Source: Bacteroidota bacterium
GTDB lineage: Bacteria > Bacteroidota > Bacteroidia > CAILMK01 > JAAYUY01
Assembly: GCA_016776505.1 (NCBI GenBank)
Contig: JADHTG010000011.1
Location: 1-64,000, forward strand
Reading direction: 5' to 3'
Length of the DNA: 64,000 nucleotides
Positions 15,988-25,853 of the stretch are shown here, in pieces. The notes under the pieces were generated by a model. It searched no databases. It was given only the letters and a program-made list of their open reading frames with translations, and was not told where the DNA came from. The position numbers were made by a program, and so were the translations under genes. Each line of letters starts with the position of its first letter. The stretch's first letter is position 1.

Positions 15988-17718
15988 CTACAAACCCAAA
16001 TCAATCAATACTTTTTTGATTTTTTCATCCAGCAGACTGTTCACCTTCTCAAAATCTTCTTTTCGATTCAAATTCTCTCTTACACTCACGTAGAACTTTA
16101 TTTTAGGTTCTGTACCCGATGGTCTTACAGAAATTTTAGTCCCGTCTTCCGTAATATATTGCAATACATTGGATTTGGGCAGCTCAATTCTTTTAATTGT
16201 ATTTTCATTCAGATTTTTAGATTCCAGTGACTGGTAATCCTTAATAACATCCACTTTTGATCCAGCTATCTTTTTTGGAGGATTTTTCCTGAAATCTTCC
16301 ATCATCTTCACAATTTCTTCAGCTCCTGTTTTTCCTTCTTTTTTCACATTAACCAGTCCCTCTTTATAAAAGCCATATTCCAGGTATATTTCAACCAGTT
16401 GATCAAAAAGACTTTTGCCTTCATTAGCAGCTATGGTTGCCATTTCTGCAAGGAGTAATGCTGTCGTAACTGAATCTTTATCCCTCACAAAATCACCTAT
16501 CATATATCCAAAACTTTCCTCCAATCCAACAATGAACTTTTTATTGCCTTCCAGCCTTTTTACTACATCCGCTATCCATTTGAAACCTGTCAACACATCA
16601 TATTGCTCTACCCCATAGCTGTCAGATATTTCCTTCAATAATTCTGAAGTAACAATAGTCTTGACCGTCATTTCATTCCCTTTGAACTTGTTCTTTTTCA
16701 ACCAGGCATCCAGCAAGTATTTAACAAGAATTGCTCCTGTCTGGTTTCCATTTAACAATATATATTCTTCATTTAAATCTTTTATGGCAATACCAATTCG
16801 ATCAGCATCGGGATCAGTCGCCATAACAAGATCAGCATCTATCTGCTTTGCCTTTTTTATGGCCATTTCCAATGCTGCAGCTTCTTCAGGATTGGGTGAT
16901 TTGGCAGTTGAAAAATGACCATCTGGGATCATTTGTTCTTCCACGCCATGCGTCTGAATATAACCTGAATCTATTAAAAAGGGTGGGATCAATACACCTC
17001 CGGTACCATGCAATGGAGTAAATACTATTTTAATATTTTCTTTCCCCCTTACCCCAGGATTCAAAGCCTGTGCAGAGACTTCCTTCAAAAAGGCTTTATC
17101 GATTGCAGGACCAATTTTAAAGATCAGGCCAGGATTTCCTTCAAACCGAACTTCATCCAAAGACTGAATTGCCAATACTTCATCCATTACATTTTTGTCA
17201 TGCGGATCAACCAGTTGAGCCCCATCATCCCAATACACTTTGTAGCCATTGTATTCTTTAGGATTGTGAGATGCCGTGATGACAATCCCGCTTTGGCATT
17301 TTAAATACCTGACGGCAAATGACAATTCCGGTGTGGGACGCAAGTCGTCAAAAATAAAGACCTTTATTCCATTGGCTGAAAGAACATTGGAGGCTGTGTT
17401 GGCAAATACCGTATTATTATTTCGGCAATCATAAGCTATAGCAACAGCAATTTCCTGTTTTTGAAACATTTTTTTCAGGTAATTCGCTAATCCCTGGGTA
17501 GCCATTCCTACTGTGTAAACATTCATCCTGTTCGTTCCAGGACCCATTATCCCACGCATTCCTCCTGTTCCAAACTCCAGGTTAGTATAAAAAGAATCAA
17601 TTATTCCTTCCGGATTGTTGTTGAGCATTTCCCTGATAGAACTTTTGGTTTCATCGTCAAAATTTCCTTCCAGCCAGCTATTCACCCGCTCCATTATCTC
17701 TTTTTCAATTGCTGTCAT
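15988..17718 (-). CDS. Phospho-sugar mutase (phosphoglucomutase/phosphomannomutase)
   Basis: This 576-residue cytoplasmic alpha-D-phosphohexomutase interconverts sugar 1- and 6-phosphates. All four family blocks are visible: the phosphoserine loop TASHNP with S150, the metal-binding loop DPDADR (302-307), the sugar-binding FTPLHGTGG (233-241), and the C-terminal phosphate-binding RPSGTEPK (532-539). The length of nearly 580 residues and N-terminal LEFGTGGMRG place it in the PGM2-like group rather than GlmM. Whether glucose or mannose phosphate is preferred is not decidable here. Its ATG overlaps the rfbD stop by four bases (ATGA), so the two genes are co-translated and probably feed nucleotide-sugar synthesis. 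Confidence 0.92.
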   Translation of the reverse strand: MTAIEKEIMERVNSWLEGNFDDETKSSIREMLNNNPEGIIDSFYTNLEFGTGGMRGIMGPGTNRMNVYTVGMATQGLANYLKKMFQKQEIAVAIAYDCRNNNTVFANTASNVLSANGIKVFIFDDLRPTPELSFAVRYLKCQSGIVITASHNPKEYNGYKVYWDDGAQLVDPHDKNVMDEVLAIQSLDEVRFEGNPGLIFKIGPAIDKAFLKEVSAQALNPGVRGKENIKIVFTPLHGTGGVLIPPFLIDSGYIQTHGVEEQMIPDGHFSTAKSPNPEEAAALEMAIKKAKQIDADLVMATDPDADRIGIAIKDLNEEYILLNGNQTGAILVKYLLDAWLKKNKFKGNEMTVKTIVTSELLKEISDSYGVEQYDVLTGFKWIADVVKRLEGNKKFIVGLEESFGYMIGDFVRDKDSVTTALLLAEMATIAANEGKSLFDQLVEIYLEYGFYKEGLVNVKKEGKTGAEEIVKMMEDFRKNPPKKIAGSKVDVIKDYQSLESKNLNENTIKRIELPKSNVLQYITEDGTKISVRPSGTEPKIKFYVSVRENLNRKEDFEKVNSLLDEKIKKVLIDLGL

Positions 17719-18584
17719 GAGATCGATTCTTTTTTTAGATTTTCAATACATTTGATTAGACTGTTTCTCCAGAATGGGATTTCCAGCTCGTAATCTTTTT
17801 TTATTTTAGTAGTATCCAGCACACTGTATGCCGGTCTTGTGGCAGCAGTTGGATATTCCATTCCCGGGATGGCATTTACTTCACAGTTAATTCCGGACAA
17901 CTGAATTATTTCATTGGCAAATTCATACCAGGATATGACGCCTTCATTGGTGTAGTGATAAAATCCTTTATGAGGACAATCCTGATTGATCATTTCAAGG
18001 ATCACAAGTGCTAAATCTGATGCATAGGTAGGTGATCCCAATTGATCATGAACTACTTGGAGACTTCCTTTTTCCCTGCCATACTTCCTGATAGTATGAA
18101 CGAAATTATGGCCATAATCGGAATAAAGCCAGGCTGTTCGGATAATGATAAAATCATCAGAAAGCTGTTGAATGTGATTTTCACCAACTAATTTAGACCG
18201 GCCGTATGCTGATATGGGATTTGGAACATCTGTTTCTGTGTAAGGTTGATTTTTAGTTCCATCGAATACAAAATCAGTCGAAATATGAAGGAGAGAAACA
18301 ATATGCTTCTTACATGCTTCAGCAAGATGCAAACAAGCAGTACCATTTAGCATCAGTGCATTCTTATAATCTGTTTCTGCTTGATCGACCGCTGTGTAGG
18401 CAGCACAATTTATCAGGTAATCAAAACGTTTATCTTGTAAGAATTGGTCGATCTGATCCGGATTGCAAATATTTAATTCATCGATATCAGTAAAGATAAA
18501 ATCGCAATCAGGATAAAGAGCTTCAAAGCTTTTAATCGATCTGCCTAATTGACCATTGGAACCTGTTACTAATATTTTCGACAT
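17715..18584 (-). CDS. rfbD: dTDP-4-dehydrorhamnose reductase
   Basis: This 289-residue cytoplasmic extended SDR reduces dTDP-4-keto-L-rhamnose to dTDP-L-rhamnose, the last step of activated rhamnose synthesis. Visible landmarks are the cofactor loop TGSNGQLG (7-14), the INCAAYTAVDQAE segment (58-70) typical of RmlD, the serine in HISTDFVFDG (100-109), and the catalytic pair Y127/K131 in YGRSK. Length fits the family. It overlaps the downstream phosphohexomutase by four bases. The other rml genes are not in this window, so rhamnose synthesis genes are scattered or lie elsewhere. Confidence 0.93.
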   Translation of the reverse strand: MSKILVTGSNGQLGRSIKSFEALYPDCDFIFTDIDELNICNPDQIDQFLQDKRFDYLINCAAYTAVDQAETDYKNALMLNGTACLHLAEACKKHIVSLLHISTDFVFDGTKNQPYTETDVPNPISAYGRSKLVGENHIQQLSDDFIIIRTAWLYSDYGHNFVHTIRKYGREKGSLQVVHDQLGSPTYASDLALVILEMINQDCPHKGFYHYTNEGVISWYEFANEIIQLSGINCEVNAIPGMEYPTAATRPAYSVLDTTKIKKDYELEIPFWRNSLIKCIENLKKESIS

Positions 18585-18750
18585 GAATCGTTATTTACAC
18601 AAAAACAGAGGATGTTCATCTGAACTGCTAATTTAATTAGATTAGCGGGTTCATCAAATTCTATGTGAATATGTGAATAAAATAAAAAAAAGAGCAATAG
18701 CAATCCCTCTAATTTTGACCCTTAGTTCAAATTTAAACCACTGTAATCAA

Positions 18751-21700
18751 ATGACTAAAGCATTAGGTAAGATTTTCATTTCATGCTTTGCCGCTATCCT
18801 GTTATTAAATACAATACATGCTCAAGAAACCTTAATTGACACAGACCCGGTTGAAATCTACAACAATGCTTTCGAGTTGTACACTCAAAAAAAATTCAAC
18901 GCAGCGATCAATGAGTTTAACAATTACCTGGAAAAGGGTGATGATTATTTGCTCAAAGCGAGATCTCAATTCCTGATAGCCATGAGTGCTAAAGAATTGA
19001 ATTTGACGAATACTGAGGAATTATTTTTAGATTATCTTGAAAAATATCCTGAACAGAACAAGGATTTCACCGTTTTTTTTGAGCTAGGGAAATATTACTT
19101 CTATAAGAAAAAATATAATAACGCTCTGGACTATCTCAAACGCCTTGAAAATCCAAGGCAATTGAAAAAGGATCAAGTTTATAGCTACTACTACATGCTT
19201 GGTTATTGTTATTTCAGGGCAGATGAATTCAATAAAGCCTTACTGGCATTTTCGAGAATTGATAATTCCCCGAGTACTTACAGAGATATGGCGATTTATT
19301 ATATGGGCTATATTTATTACCAGGAAGCCAAGTATGAAAAAGCACTTGAACATTTCCTGACCATTCAGGATGATCATAATTTTAAAAGCATTGTGCCTGT
19401 TTATATCACTCATATTTATCTCAGTTTGCATAAATATGAAAAAGTAATTTCATTCGGGGAAAAAGCCCTTAGCCAGTCCAAAGTGGAAAAAGCTACAGAA
19501 ATAAAATCATTTATGGCTGAGGCTTTTTTCCAGCAAAAAGATTATTCAAAAGCGATTTTATACTATGATGAATTGAAAAGTTCCTCCCATAAGTTTACGG
19601 AAAGCGACCATTACAGCTATGGCTATTGTTTATACAAAAACAAAGAATTTAGCAAGGCCATTAAGGAATTTACATACATCAAAATTGAGGAAAACAAATT
19701 TGGACAAAATGTAGCATTTCTATTAGCCACATCCTACCTGGCCACAGAGGATATGTATAAAGCACGCAATATGTATAGTTTTGTTGCCAAACTGCAATTT
19801 GATCAAAGCATACAGGAAATTGCCGCATTAAACTATGCCAAATTATCTTATGAGCTGGGATTTGACCGAGAGGCCATTACTGCCCTTAAATCTTTCATAA
19901 TGGATTATCCATCCTCTTCATTGCAGGATGATGCAAAAACATTAATGAGCCAGATCCTGGAAAATACCACCAACTACAAAGAAGCCATATCCATTATTGA
20001 AAGCCTGGCCAACAGGAATGACGCGCTCAATAGATCCTATCAAAAGTTGACCTACTATTACGGACTGGAATTTTTTCAAAATAAAGATTATTCCAAATCC
20101 AAAGTGTATCTGATCAAATCCATTCAATCAGGGCAGGATAAAAAGTACAAAGCCCTGGCTTATTTCTGGTTGGGAGAAAACTATTACCAGCTCAAAGAAT
20201 ACGAATTTGCACAAAGAGAGTATACCAATTTCCTTTGGATCAGCGAATCAAGAAAAACCCCTTATTACAGCATTGCCTATTACAATATTGCCTACACCTT
20301 TTTTAAATTGGAAAAATTCAACGATGCAAGGGTCAATTTTGATAAATATGCAAGTCTTGAAACTGACAACACGAATTCTGTTCGTTATCATGATGCAATT
20401 GTTCGCATCGGGGATTGCTATATGGCCCAAACCGACTATGTTCAAGCACTTACCTATTATAACAGGACGATCAGCAAGAGGAAACAGGAAGTGGATTATG
20501 CCCTGTTCCAGAAGGCGACCATATTGGGTTTGCAAAATAAGGACACAGAGAAATTGTCCGTTTTAAATGAATTGAGTAATCGCTTTAAGAATTCTCCCTA
20601 TCTGGATGATGCCCTCTACGAAATAGCTAACATGCTTTTTATAGATGGCAAATATGCACAATCACAAAACAAATTCAATTATCTTATCCAGGAATTCCCA
20701 AGAAGTCCCTATTACACGGCTGCCCTGCTCAAAATTGGACTTGCTCATTACAATTTGAATAACATTGAAAAGGCATTGAACCAGTTTAAAGCCATTATCA
20801 GACAATATCCTTACTCTGAAGAAGCAAAAGAAGCTTTTACAGCTGCAAGGGAAATTCTAATTGACCAGGGAAAAGGAGAAGAAGTACTCACACTGGTTCC
20901 CAAAAAGAACCTGACAAAATCTTTCCAGGATTCGACTTTATATCATTCTGCTTTCAGCTTTGTTAAGAAAAATGATTATGAAAATGCGATTAAGAATCTG
21001 CAAAAGTATCTGCAGAAATACCCGGAAGGTTATTTTGCAGTAAATGCGAATTATTACCTGGCGAATTCTGCTCATATGCTGAATCAAAAAGATTTGGCGC
21101 TCATGCATTTCGAAGCCGTAAACCATATGAGCCCGAATGAATTTGTTGAAAAAGCACTGAAAGGATCCGCAGAAATATTTTATGCTAAATCCAGTTTTGA
21201 AAAAGCACTGATGCGCTTCAGGCAGCTGGAAGAAATCGCTATTATCCGGGAGAATGTCCTCCTGTCTGCAATGGGACAAATGAGATGTTATTTTAAATTA
21301 CAGGAATACCAGGAATGCCTGATGATGACAGAGAAAGTACTTAACCTGGCTTATGCCAAACAGGAAGATAAAATTGAGGCTTATTATTATGCGGGAAAAT
21401 CCAATTTAAAACTTTTACAACTCGACCAGGCAATGGCCTCCTTAACACAGGTTTATAAATACAATTCAGGGAATATAGGAGCCGAATCAAAGTATTTGTC
21501 AGCTTATATTTATTATCTCAAGGAGAATTATGATGAAGCTCTTACAAGCATACTGGAATTAAAAGATGATTTCTCAAACAACGATTATTATGTTGCCAAA
21601 GGATTTATTCTTTTAGCAGATGTTTTTGTAAAAATGGGGGATTTCTTCCAGGCTAAATCAACATTGCAAAGTATAATAGATAATTTTCCCGGTGAGGAGA

Positions 21701-21813
21701 TCAATCAGCTGGCCAGGCAAAAACTGGAAGAAGTAATCGCTCTCGAACAAAGCATGGAGCAAAACAACAAGGATGAAGATGAAGAAGAATTTGAAATGGA
21801 CAATGAAAAGTAA
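18751..21813 (+). CDS. Large tetratricopeptide-repeat periplasmic protein
   Basis: This protein has 1020 residues from the ATG at 18751. A GTG at 18673 is also in frame, but the signal peptide fits the ATG start (residues 1-24, ending IHA). Almost the whole mature protein is built of helical TPR-type repeats, many with the pattern AxxYYxxGxxYYxxxxYxxAxxxF, spanning about residues 30-990. It ends with an acidic tail rich in D and E. It is likely a periplasmic or outer-membrane-associated scaffold. An outer-membrane barrel gene starts 28 bases downstream, followed by a DUF4294 gene, suggesting a joint assembly or transport role that is not characterised. Confidence 0.85.
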   Translation: MTKALGKIFISCFAAILLLNTIHAQETLIDTDPVEIYNNAFELYTQKKFNAAINEFNNYLEKGDDYLLKARSQFLIAMSAKELNLTNTEELFLDYLEKYPEQNKDFTVFFELGKYYFYKKKYNNALDYLKRLENPRQLKKDQVYSYYYMLGYCYFRADEFNKALLAFSRIDNSPSTYRDMAIYYMGYIYYQEAKYEKALEHFLTIQDDHNFKSIVPVYITHIYLSLHKYEKVISFGEKALSQSKVEKATEIKSFMAEAFFQQKDYSKAILYYDELKSSSHKFTESDHYSYGYCLYKNKEFSKAIKEFTYIKIEENKFGQNVAFLLATSYLATEDMYKARNMYSFVAKLQFDQSIQEIAALNYAKLSYELGFDREAITALKSFIMDYPSSSLQDDAKTLMSQILENTTNYKEAISIIESLANRNDALNRSYQKLTYYYGLEFFQNKDYSKSKVYLIKSIQSGQDKKYKALAYFWLGENYYQLKEYEFAQREYTNFLWISESRKTPYYSIAYYNIAYTFFKLEKFNDARVNFDKYASLETDNTNSVRYHDAIVRIGDCYMAQTDYVQALTYYNRTISKRKQEVDYALFQKATILGLQNKDTEKLSVLNELSNRFKNSPYLDDALYEIANMLFIDGKYAQSQNKFNYLIQEFPRSPYYTAALLKIGLAHYNLNNIEKALNQFKAIIRQYPYSEEAKEAFTAAREILIDQGKGEEVLTLVPKKNLTKSFQDSTLYHSAFSFVKKNDYENAIKNLQKYLQKYPEGYFAVNANYYLANSAHMLNQKDLALMHFEAVNHMSPNEFVEKALKGSAEIFYAKSSFEKALMRFRQLEEIAIIRENVLLSAMGQMRCYFKLQEYQECLMMTEKVLNLAYAKQEDKIEAYYYAGKSNLKLLQLDQAMASLTQVYKYNSGNIGAESKYLSAYIYYLKENYDEALTSILELKDDFSNNDYYVAKGFILLADVFVKMGDFFQAKSTLQSIIDNFPGEEINQLARQKLEEVIALEQSMEQNNKDEDEEEFEMDNEK

Positions 21814-21841
21814 GGCAATAAATCAAAATAAGCTATTCAGA

Positions 21842-23500
21842 ATGATGCATAAATCCCTATTTGTGTTTGCATTCTTGCTCCCGCTTCTGAGTATTGGCCA
21901 GGATACTAATAAGATTTACAATGAAACTCTGGTCATCAGGATGAAATACATTCCCAAACTAACAGATGCCATAAAACTGGATATCATTCCTGTCAATGAA
22001 AAAGCAGAGGTTGTAAGGCCCCAAATCACATACAGGGTGAAATCCACCTTGTTTCCGGTAGAACAGGAAACACTGGAGAAACTTCCCGCTTTGAAATTCA
22101 AATCACCCAGGAGAACGAAGCTGGATCACTATTATTTAAAAGCAGGCTTTGGCAACTACAACCAGCTTCTTGTAGAGGGTGTATTCAATACCACCAAACT
22201 CAGAGATAGATCGCTCAGCATTCACGCTTTGCACAATTCCGGAAAATCAACTGTTAAATATTCCAATGTATCTGAACAATTGTTGGAGATAAACGGACAT
22301 GTGGATTTCAGAAAGAATACTCTTTCAGCTGGTGTCTATATTGATAACAACAGGCATCATCATTATGGTTTCAGTTCGTCAGACTCAGTTAATTTTGATA
22401 CATTGAATGCTGACATGATCAGGCAGAATTTTTTGGATGCAGGTTTTAAGTTGAAATTTACCAATGAATTGTCCAGGCGAAATAATATCAGGTACTGGAC
22501 TCAACTTACTTTTTATAACTTCAGTGATTATTTCCGATTGAATGAAACGGGCATTTCTTTTAATGGGAAAATTGAGCAATATTTCAGGAACAATCCCATC
22601 CGTTTTGAAGCCACTGTCAACCAATATTTTATTAATTCAAATCCCGGCTTAAGCAGGACTTATTTTGATATTAATGCAAAGTATCTTTTTATCAGGGACA
22701 ATTGGGTTGCTGAAATTGGGTTTGATGCTCCCACCGAAATAGATACCATCGGCTCCAAAACACATTTTTACCCGATCGCAAAAATCGAAGGAAGACTGGC
22801 CAGCAATTTTGTTTATGGCTTTGCAGGGATTAATGGAGGTTTAATGGAAAACACCTATAAAAGCGTAGCCAGTTACAATCCCTTTGTAGCTTCAAATTTC
22901 AGCCTGAGAAATACCAACAATAAATTCGAATTATTTGCCGGCTTAAAGGGAAGCGTTCATGAGAAATTCAGATACAAAACAAGCATTTCTTATCATAACA
23001 TGGAAAATCTTTTACTTTTTGTGAACGATGCAACACATACTGAGAGGTTCCTGACTGTATATGATTCGTCCAATACGAACTTGACTAAGCTGCATGGCGA
23101 AATAGAGATGAACGTGATCAAAGATCTTCTATTATTTGCCAGTGTGAATTATTATAATTACGATCAAAGTCCGCCTGAGGAACTTCCATGGCACCTTCCG
23201 GATCTTGACTTTAAATTTTCTGCAAAATACCATATCCAAAATAAAATTTATTTCAACCTGGATTATTTTATACTGGGCAAACGATATGCTAAAGTATGGC
23301 CTGACTCCCTCATATTAAATCCTGATCCGATTTTACTCCAGGCTGTAAATGATCTGAACTTCGGTATTACCTACAAATTCTCAGATAAATTTGGATTGTT
23401 CTTTCAATTCAATAATATTCTAAATAATAAATACAGCTACTGGAATAATTATAGTTTGAGGGGTTTTCATTTTATTGCCGGTCTGAAACTGAACCTTTAA
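21842..23500 (+). CDS. Outer-membrane beta-barrel protein (TonB-receptor-like)
   Basis: The protein is 552 residues if started at the ATG at 21842. A start at 21773 would overlap the TPR gene and put a basic stretch before the signal peptide, so 21842 is preferred. A signal peptide (to about residue 18) is followed by a short N-terminal region. From about residue 90 on there are amphipathic strands typical of a large barrel, ending with a TonB-receptor-like finish (GLFFQFNNILNNKY near residue 520, final LKLNL). No plug domain is evident, so it is not a full TonB-dependent receptor. It follows the TPR gene by 28 bases. Confidence 0.8.
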   Translation: MMHKSLFVFAFLLPLLSIGQDTNKIYNETLVIRMKYIPKLTDAIKLDIIPVNEKAEVVRPQITYRVKSTLFPVEQETLEKLPALKFKSPRRTKLDHYYLKAGFGNYNQLLVEGVFNTTKLRDRSLSIHALHNSGKSTVKYSNVSEQLLEINGHVDFRKNTLSAGVYIDNNRHHHYGFSSSDSVNFDTLNADMIRQNFLDAGFKLKFTNELSRRNNIRYWTQLTFYNFSDYFRLNETGISFNGKIEQYFRNNPIRFEATVNQYFINSNPGLSRTYFDINAKYLFIRDNWVAEIGFDAPTEIDTIGSKTHFYPIAKIEGRLASNFVYGFAGINGGLMENTYKSVASYNPFVASNFSLRNTNNKFELFAGLKGSVHEKFRYKTSISYHNMENLLLFVNDATHTERFLTVYDSSNTNLTKLHGEIEMNVIKDLLLFASVNYYNYDQSPPEELPWHLPDLDFKFSAKYHIQNKIYFNLDYFILGKRYAKVWPDSLILNPDPILLQAVNDLNFGITYKFSDKFGLFFQFNNILNNKYSYWNNYSLRGFHFIAGLKLNL

Positions 23501-23540
23501 TGCGAAATGAATGGCATATATTTTGACATTTTAAGGCTAA

Positions 23541-24107
23541 ATGCAAAAAGTTTTTTTCATATCTTTTTTGATATTTCTGAATATCTCAGCAAGAGCTCAG
23601 AAATACCAGGTTTTGCCTGCTGTTATTGAAAATGGAGACACTGTTGCCTATATTCAGTTGGCTGAGTTCAAGGTGAGCGCACGCATGTCACCAAGAATGC
23701 GGAGGTGGTATAACAGAAATGACAAACTTATACGAAATATACGAATAGTGATGCCTTATGCAAAAATTGCAAGTGCACGATTAATGGACATTGACAGGTC
23801 ACTTGTTGGAATTGAAGATGAAAAATTGCGCAAAAAATATTACAAAATCCAGGAGCAAAAACTGATTGATGAATTTGAAATTGATATCAGGAAAATGACT
23901 TTTTCACAGGGCAAATTGTTAATAAAATTAATCGACAGGGAAACGGGCAAAACTTCTTATTCTATTATTCATGAGTATAGAAGCGGACTCACCGCTGCAT
24001 TCTGGCAGGGTCTTGCTCGTATTTTTGGTTATAATCTGAAGGTGAATTATAATGCTGCAAAAGAGCCGGAAATTGAAACAGCCATTAAATTGCTCGGATA
24101 TGAATAA
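23541..24107 (+). CDS. DUF4294 protein
   Basis: This 188-residue secreted protein has a signal peptide (residues 1-19, ending ARAQ). The mature part matches DUF4294: the start with IENGDTVAYIQLAEF, then a basic helical stretch (RMRRWYNRNDKLIRNIR) followed by YAKIASARL, and the C-terminal FWQGLARIFGYNLK segment. Family members occur next to other envelope genes in Bacteroidota, but the function is unknown. It starts 40 bases after the barrel gene and ends at a strong terminator, so TPR protein, barrel and DUF4294 probably form one transcript. Confidence 0.85.
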   Translation: MQKVFFISFLIFLNISARAQKYQVLPAVIENGDTVAYIQLAEFKVSARMSPRMRRWYNRNDKLIRNIRIVMPYAKIASARLMDIDRSLVGIEDEKLRKKYYKIQEQKLIDEFEIDIRKMTFSQGKLLIKLIDRETGKTSYSIIHEYRSGLTAAFWQGLARIFGYNLKVNYNAAKEPEIETAIKLLGYE

Positions 24108-24117
24108 TAAGATCAAA

Positions 24118-24150
24118 AAAAAACTCCGGCATAAATGCAGGAGTTTTATT
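24118..24150. terminator. Bidirectional hairpin terminator
   Basis: The stem AAAACTCC/GGAGTTTT has a 12-base loop (further pairing GGCATAAATGC inside) and A- and T-runs outside. It separates the convergent DUF4294 gene and the small basic-protein gene. Confidence 0.8.
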
Positions 24151-24166
24151 TTAAAATGATTAAAGA

Positions 24167-24436
24167 TTATTGATCATCAGCTTTTGCTTTATTTGTCTTC
24201 TTAGCAGCTTTTTCTTCTTCCTCCACAATAGTTGCTTCTACCTCTTTTTTAGCTTCCACAGGAGTTTCCTGTTCTGTATCTTTCACTTTGGATTTCACTT
24301 TTCCTTTGTCTTCAGCTGGCCCCCAGTCATCCGGCTTGATGAAACCATAAGAAGCACTTTTTTTAAGCAAAGTTTTTCTTTTCTTCAACCGATCCATTAA
24401 TCTCATCTGTTTCCTAGTCAAACTATTGATACTCAT
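24167..24436 (-). CDS. Small charged hypothetical protein, 89 residues
   Basis: Not recognised as a named family. The first 30 residues are a basic helix (RKQMRLMDRLKKRKTLLKK), followed by YGFIKPDDWGPAED, then a low-complexity tail of alternating lysine, glutamate and alanine to the end. No signal peptide is present. Such proteins are often nucleic-acid or ribosome associated, but this is inference only. It starts 17 bases after a -7 promoter element and ends at a bidirectional terminator, both of which support it as a real gene despite its size. Confidence 0.6.
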   Translation of the reverse strand: MSINSLTRKQMRLMDRLKKRKTLLKKSASYGFIKPDDWGPAEDKGKVKSKVKDTEQETPVEAKKEVEATIVEEEEKAAKKTNKAKADDQ

Positions 24437-24452
24437 ATCTCAAAATTTTGTG

Positions 24453-24460
24453 CAAAAATA
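24453..24460 (-). promoter_or_regulatory. Bacteroidota-type -7 element, minus strand
   Basis: Plus-strand CAAAAATA reads TATTTTTG on the minus strand, matching TAnnTTTG, 17 bases upstream of the start at 24436. The surroundings are AT-rich, so a chance match is possible. Confidence 0.35.
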
Positions 24461-24503
24461 AGATTATTTTTTAACATCTGGATAACTAAAGCGGAATGAT
24501 ATT

Positions 24504-25760
24504 TCAGGTGTAAAATAGATAATGAATATGATCGTGCAATTCACTGATTAACAAATCTTTTCCCTCCGACAAATGATCAATAATTTCCTGCCTGCCGTTT
24601 TTCACTTTTATCATGCACACCTGGTCAAAAACTTCAATATGGTAATATTTGCTCAATTGCACCATGATTCTGAGAATTAACTCAGGGAAATTATTTAAGC
24701 AAACATATTTCACCGATCCCTTAGTGACATGAAAATTAATGACCAGGCGAGTATCAGAGATGGAGTCAAGAATATATTGTTCGTCTTTCTTGCTAAATCC
24801 CTTCTTAGGTGTGGATTTAATCTTTAATACATACTTATTGAAGCGATGTACAATAATAGGAATGTGCTTAATGGGATGTGCCTCTGAGCAAATGCGGCTG
24901 CCACTTTCTACAGCCAGGTCAAATAGTTTTACCTCCAGGGGAATATTTAACTCTTTTAAAGGATTGATGGACTTGTAATGTAAGACTTTAGAGCCCAATT
25001 TGGTTAATTCCAGGGCATCATCATAACTCAATTCAGGGATCAGGATCGCTTTTTCATAGTTCTTGGGATCCGCATTGTAAATTCCTTTTACGTCTTTCCA
25101 TAAAACCACTTTCTCTGCATGTGTGAAGTTTCCTATTAAGGCAGCTGTATAATCAGAACCTTCCCTTCCAAGAGTTGTTGAATGTCCTTGTTCGCTTGAT
25201 CCAATAAAACCCTGTGTTATATAAAGCCTGGAAGTATTTTCCTGGATATATTGATTGAGAAGGCCTTTGGAAACATCTTCCTTCACCTCGGCATTTCGAT
25301 ATAAATCGGATGTCTTCAAATATGCTCTGATGTCAAACCAGTTATTATCAATTTCCTGGTCTGTTAAATAGCAACTAATTAATTTGCTTGAAATTAACTC
25401 TCCAAAGCATACAAGCTGGTCGTAAAGAAAATCAAACTCTTGCTGCTTATAATCATTGAATTTAGCATTTAATTCATCAAATAAATCATGGATATTTTTT
25501 TCAACTGCTCCCGAACTATTGAAATTCAATGCATTAATCAGCCCGTGGTGAAATTCCTTTATTTGATTGAATGATTTATAAAACTGGGATTTTTCGTGTA
25601 AAAACTCGCTGATTAATTTTTCTAATTTATTCGTTGTCTTGTCAATAGCGGATAAAACAAGGATTACTTTATCATTCTTATTCTGAACCAGGAAATCCCT
25701 CAGCTTTTCGATTGCGGTTGCATCCCGAATGATTCCCCCTCCAAACTTATAAACCTGCAT
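24504..25760 (-). CDS. Aspartate kinase, atypical
   Basis: This 418-residue amino-acid kinase family protein would phosphorylate aspartate at the start of lysine, threonine and methionine synthesis. The body of the family is clear: FGELISSKL, LGREGSDYTAALIG (the nucleotide/aspartate region), KDVKGIYNADPKN and YDDALELTKLGSKVLH. About 120 residues at the C-terminus are ACT-like (SDTRLVINFHVTKGSVK). The N-terminal phosphate loop reads KFGGGIIRDA in place of the usual KFGGTSV or KFGGASV, so the conserved serine or threonine is absent. It may be an active variant or a regulatory paralogue. It is divergent from fbp with 93 bases between the starts. Confidence 0.8.
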   Translation of the reverse strand: MQVYKFGGGIIRDATAIEKLRDFLVQNKNDKVILVLSAIDKTTNKLEKLISEFLHEKSQFYKSFNQIKEFHHGLINALNFNSSGAVEKNIHDLFDELNAKFNDYKQQEFDFLYDQLVCFGELISSKLISCYLTDQEIDNNWFDIRAYLKTSDLYRNAEVKEDVSKGLLNQYIQENTSRLYITQGFIGSSEQGHSTTLGREGSDYTAALIGNFTHAEKVVLWKDVKGIYNADPKNYEKAILIPELSYDDALELTKLGSKVLHYKSINPLKELNIPLEVKLFDLAVESGSRICSEAHPIKHIPIIVHRFNKYVLKIKSTPKKGFSKKDEQYILDSISDTRLVINFHVTKGSVKYVCLNNFPELILRIMVQLSKYYHIEVFDQVCMIKVKNGRQEIIDHLSEGKDLLISELHDHIHYLFYT

Positions 25761-25853
25761 CAGCTATTTTACTTTTCAAATAAATTTTATTTCTTTCACC
25801 CAAAATTTGATAAAATAAATGAGATATTTGTACGACAAAAATAAAAAAGAAAT

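Noticed and set aside
18673-18750. GTG start for the TPR protein
   Set aside because: It would add 26 residues before a proper signal peptide; the ATG at 18751 gives a normal export signal.
20207-20566. 119-residue frame inside the TPR gene
   Set aside because: It lies in another phase of a long repeat protein with clear coding signal and has an irregular amino-acid composition.
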